This document shows positions 62,843 through 64,000 of a DNA stretch of 64,000 nt, piece by piece (the stretch's first letter is position 1; every line of letters starts with the position of its first letter). The notes under the pieces were generated by a model. That model ran no database searches, had not been told where the DNA came from, and was given only the letters and a program-made list of their open reading frames with translations. This stretch comes from Nemophila menziesii (taxonomy: Eukaryota > Streptophyta > Magnoliopsida > Boraginales > Hydrophyllaceae): the NCBI GenBank assembly GCA_029959085.1, contig JARWIR010000050.1:310001-374000 (forward strand), given 5' to 3'. The position numbers were made by a program, and so were the translations under genes.

Positions 62843-64000
62843 AAAATATGTATATGACTAACATTTCCAACATAAATTTACATACTTGGTTAGAAATACG
62901 GTAAGAATGTGACCATAAAAATATTTTTTTCTAAAAAATAAATGTGCTACTTCATCAGGTTGAGTTACAAGTCCAAGAATATATTGGACATTGCTTATCA
63001 AGATTGTTAAAATGTTTTCTGATTGGGGTTGAGTTAACAGAATGTTGATTTCTTTTCTTGTTGTCTCATTCTGACAAATCTGAAAAATGTGTATGAAGAT
63101 TTTTTTGAAGATATTAAATGAAACAATCATATTGCATTTCAACAAACTTATGATCTTAATCTTATGGAATATTTGTTTCGAAATGATTGGTACTAAATTT
63201 AAAATGTTAATCACAATCTTCATGAAGCCGACCAAATTGAAAGTGTACTGACTAGCCAATTGGGTTTTGTCAGTAGATAAATCTTGTGACGTTTCTTTTA
63301 CCTATGAATGGGAGGATGTGGGTATTTCATTAGTCTTGTTGTATCATAATAAAATATATAATAATCATTATGTTAGTAAAATTTGGGACAAAATCTAATC
63401 TAGAGAGTGAACCTCTAGTGTTGCAAGAGGCATGCAAAATGACTAATTTGAACCAACAACTTCCAACATCTATCTTCACTGGCTATTGTGAACTTATTCA
63501 TAACTTTACAAATCCATCGACAACAATGTGGAACATTCGACTATTCATGAAAAATATGCATATATTGTATTTAGGTATGATTTTTTTTCATATTCATCGA
63601 AGATGGATCCATTGATTGATGTTTTAGCAAAGAGTGTTATAGAAATATTTTTGATAACAAATGGAATAATTGTAATATTCAATTGATTGTATATTTTTAA
63701 TTAGGACACTTAGAAAGAGAGGGGATACAAGGTTTTGATTTCAATAGTTTTGAATATATTGTAGTCATGTGTTTTGTTTCTTATGAGTAAAAAAACAACA
63801 AATGGTTGGGATAAAGTGGTTATTTTTAGCATAACTTATTAGCATATGTGGAGATTTGTCTGATAGTTAGGATTGAATTGTGGTTGTGTGGCGGTATTTT
63901 AATTTTTATAATTTATTTCAGGATGTATTTTTAATCATTTTGGTAAAATATTCAATTGATTGTATATTTTTTATCTAGATGATTAGAAAGAGAGGGGATA

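Larger units (their letters stand above)
57494..64000. repeat. Array unit R4 (A-B-C, cut by the window end)
   Basis: Continues as R3 at offset 12949-12967: A (57494-59644), B (59645-62440), C (62441-64000). It ends inside the second 281-bp unit of module C, so whether it carries D, E and the LRR exons is unknown. Frames at 59204-59524, 60199-60417, 61557-61787 and 63370-63615 are the R4 versions of those described for R1 and R3. Confidence 0.9.

Overview
The window looks like AT-rich nuclear DNA of a flowering plant, most likely a eudicot. The evidence is GT/AG introns that are long and AT-rich, the exons of a plant-type RAD7/RHP7-like leucine-rich-repeat protein, a CACTA transposon end, a small GGGGTGA-ended inverted-repeat element and abundant (TA)n/(GA)n microsatellites. 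The species cannot be named from sequence alone. I found no intact protein-coding gene, no tRNA or rRNA and no CRISPR.

The dominant structure is a tandem array of one large segment, copied and eroded. I label the modules A (start, with a GAGTACTC minisatellite), B, C (TA microsatellite and a decayed coding remnant), D (inverted-repeat element and flank), E plus LRR exons, F, G (about 30-bp 'tagggacctat..tgcaat' minisatellite) and H (438-bp doublet). Five units are visible. R0 (1-7327) is heavily deleted: A, a scrap of F, E/LRR, F, G. R1 (7328-23263) is A(partial)-B-C-D-E/LRR-F-G-H. R2 (23264-44526) is the most complete and carries an extra internal 2.1-kb tandem duplication of E/LRR+C'. R3 (44527-57493) is A-B-C-[inserted foreign DNA]-F-G-H and lacks D, E and LRR. 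R4 (57494-64000) is A-B-C and runs off the window. R3 and R4 keep a constant offset of 12949 bp over most of B.

The only recognisable gene is a 3'-terminal, four-exon piece of a RAD7/RHP7-like LRR protein on the minus strand. It occurs in four near-complete copies and one truncated copy, each with its own lesions (nonsense codon, frameshift, in-frame deletion, splice-donor loss). Module C holds an unidentified decayed coding region on the plus strand whose last exon-like block is itself tandemly duplicated. R3 contains an 812-bp insert, bounded by 75-bp direct repeats, with two spliced exons of an unidentified gene and one end of a CACTA element.

The interest lies in how the locus was built. 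Copy-to-copy comparison gives exact deletion and insertion junctions with microhomology and short templated fillers. A 3.35-kb tract is almost identical between the non-adjacent units R1 and R3 but ends sharply. An older, more diverged duplication underlies the present units. No new protein system is visible; the window is a well-resolved record of tandem amplification, double-strand-break repair and gene conversion. All comparisons were made by eye, without alignment software.
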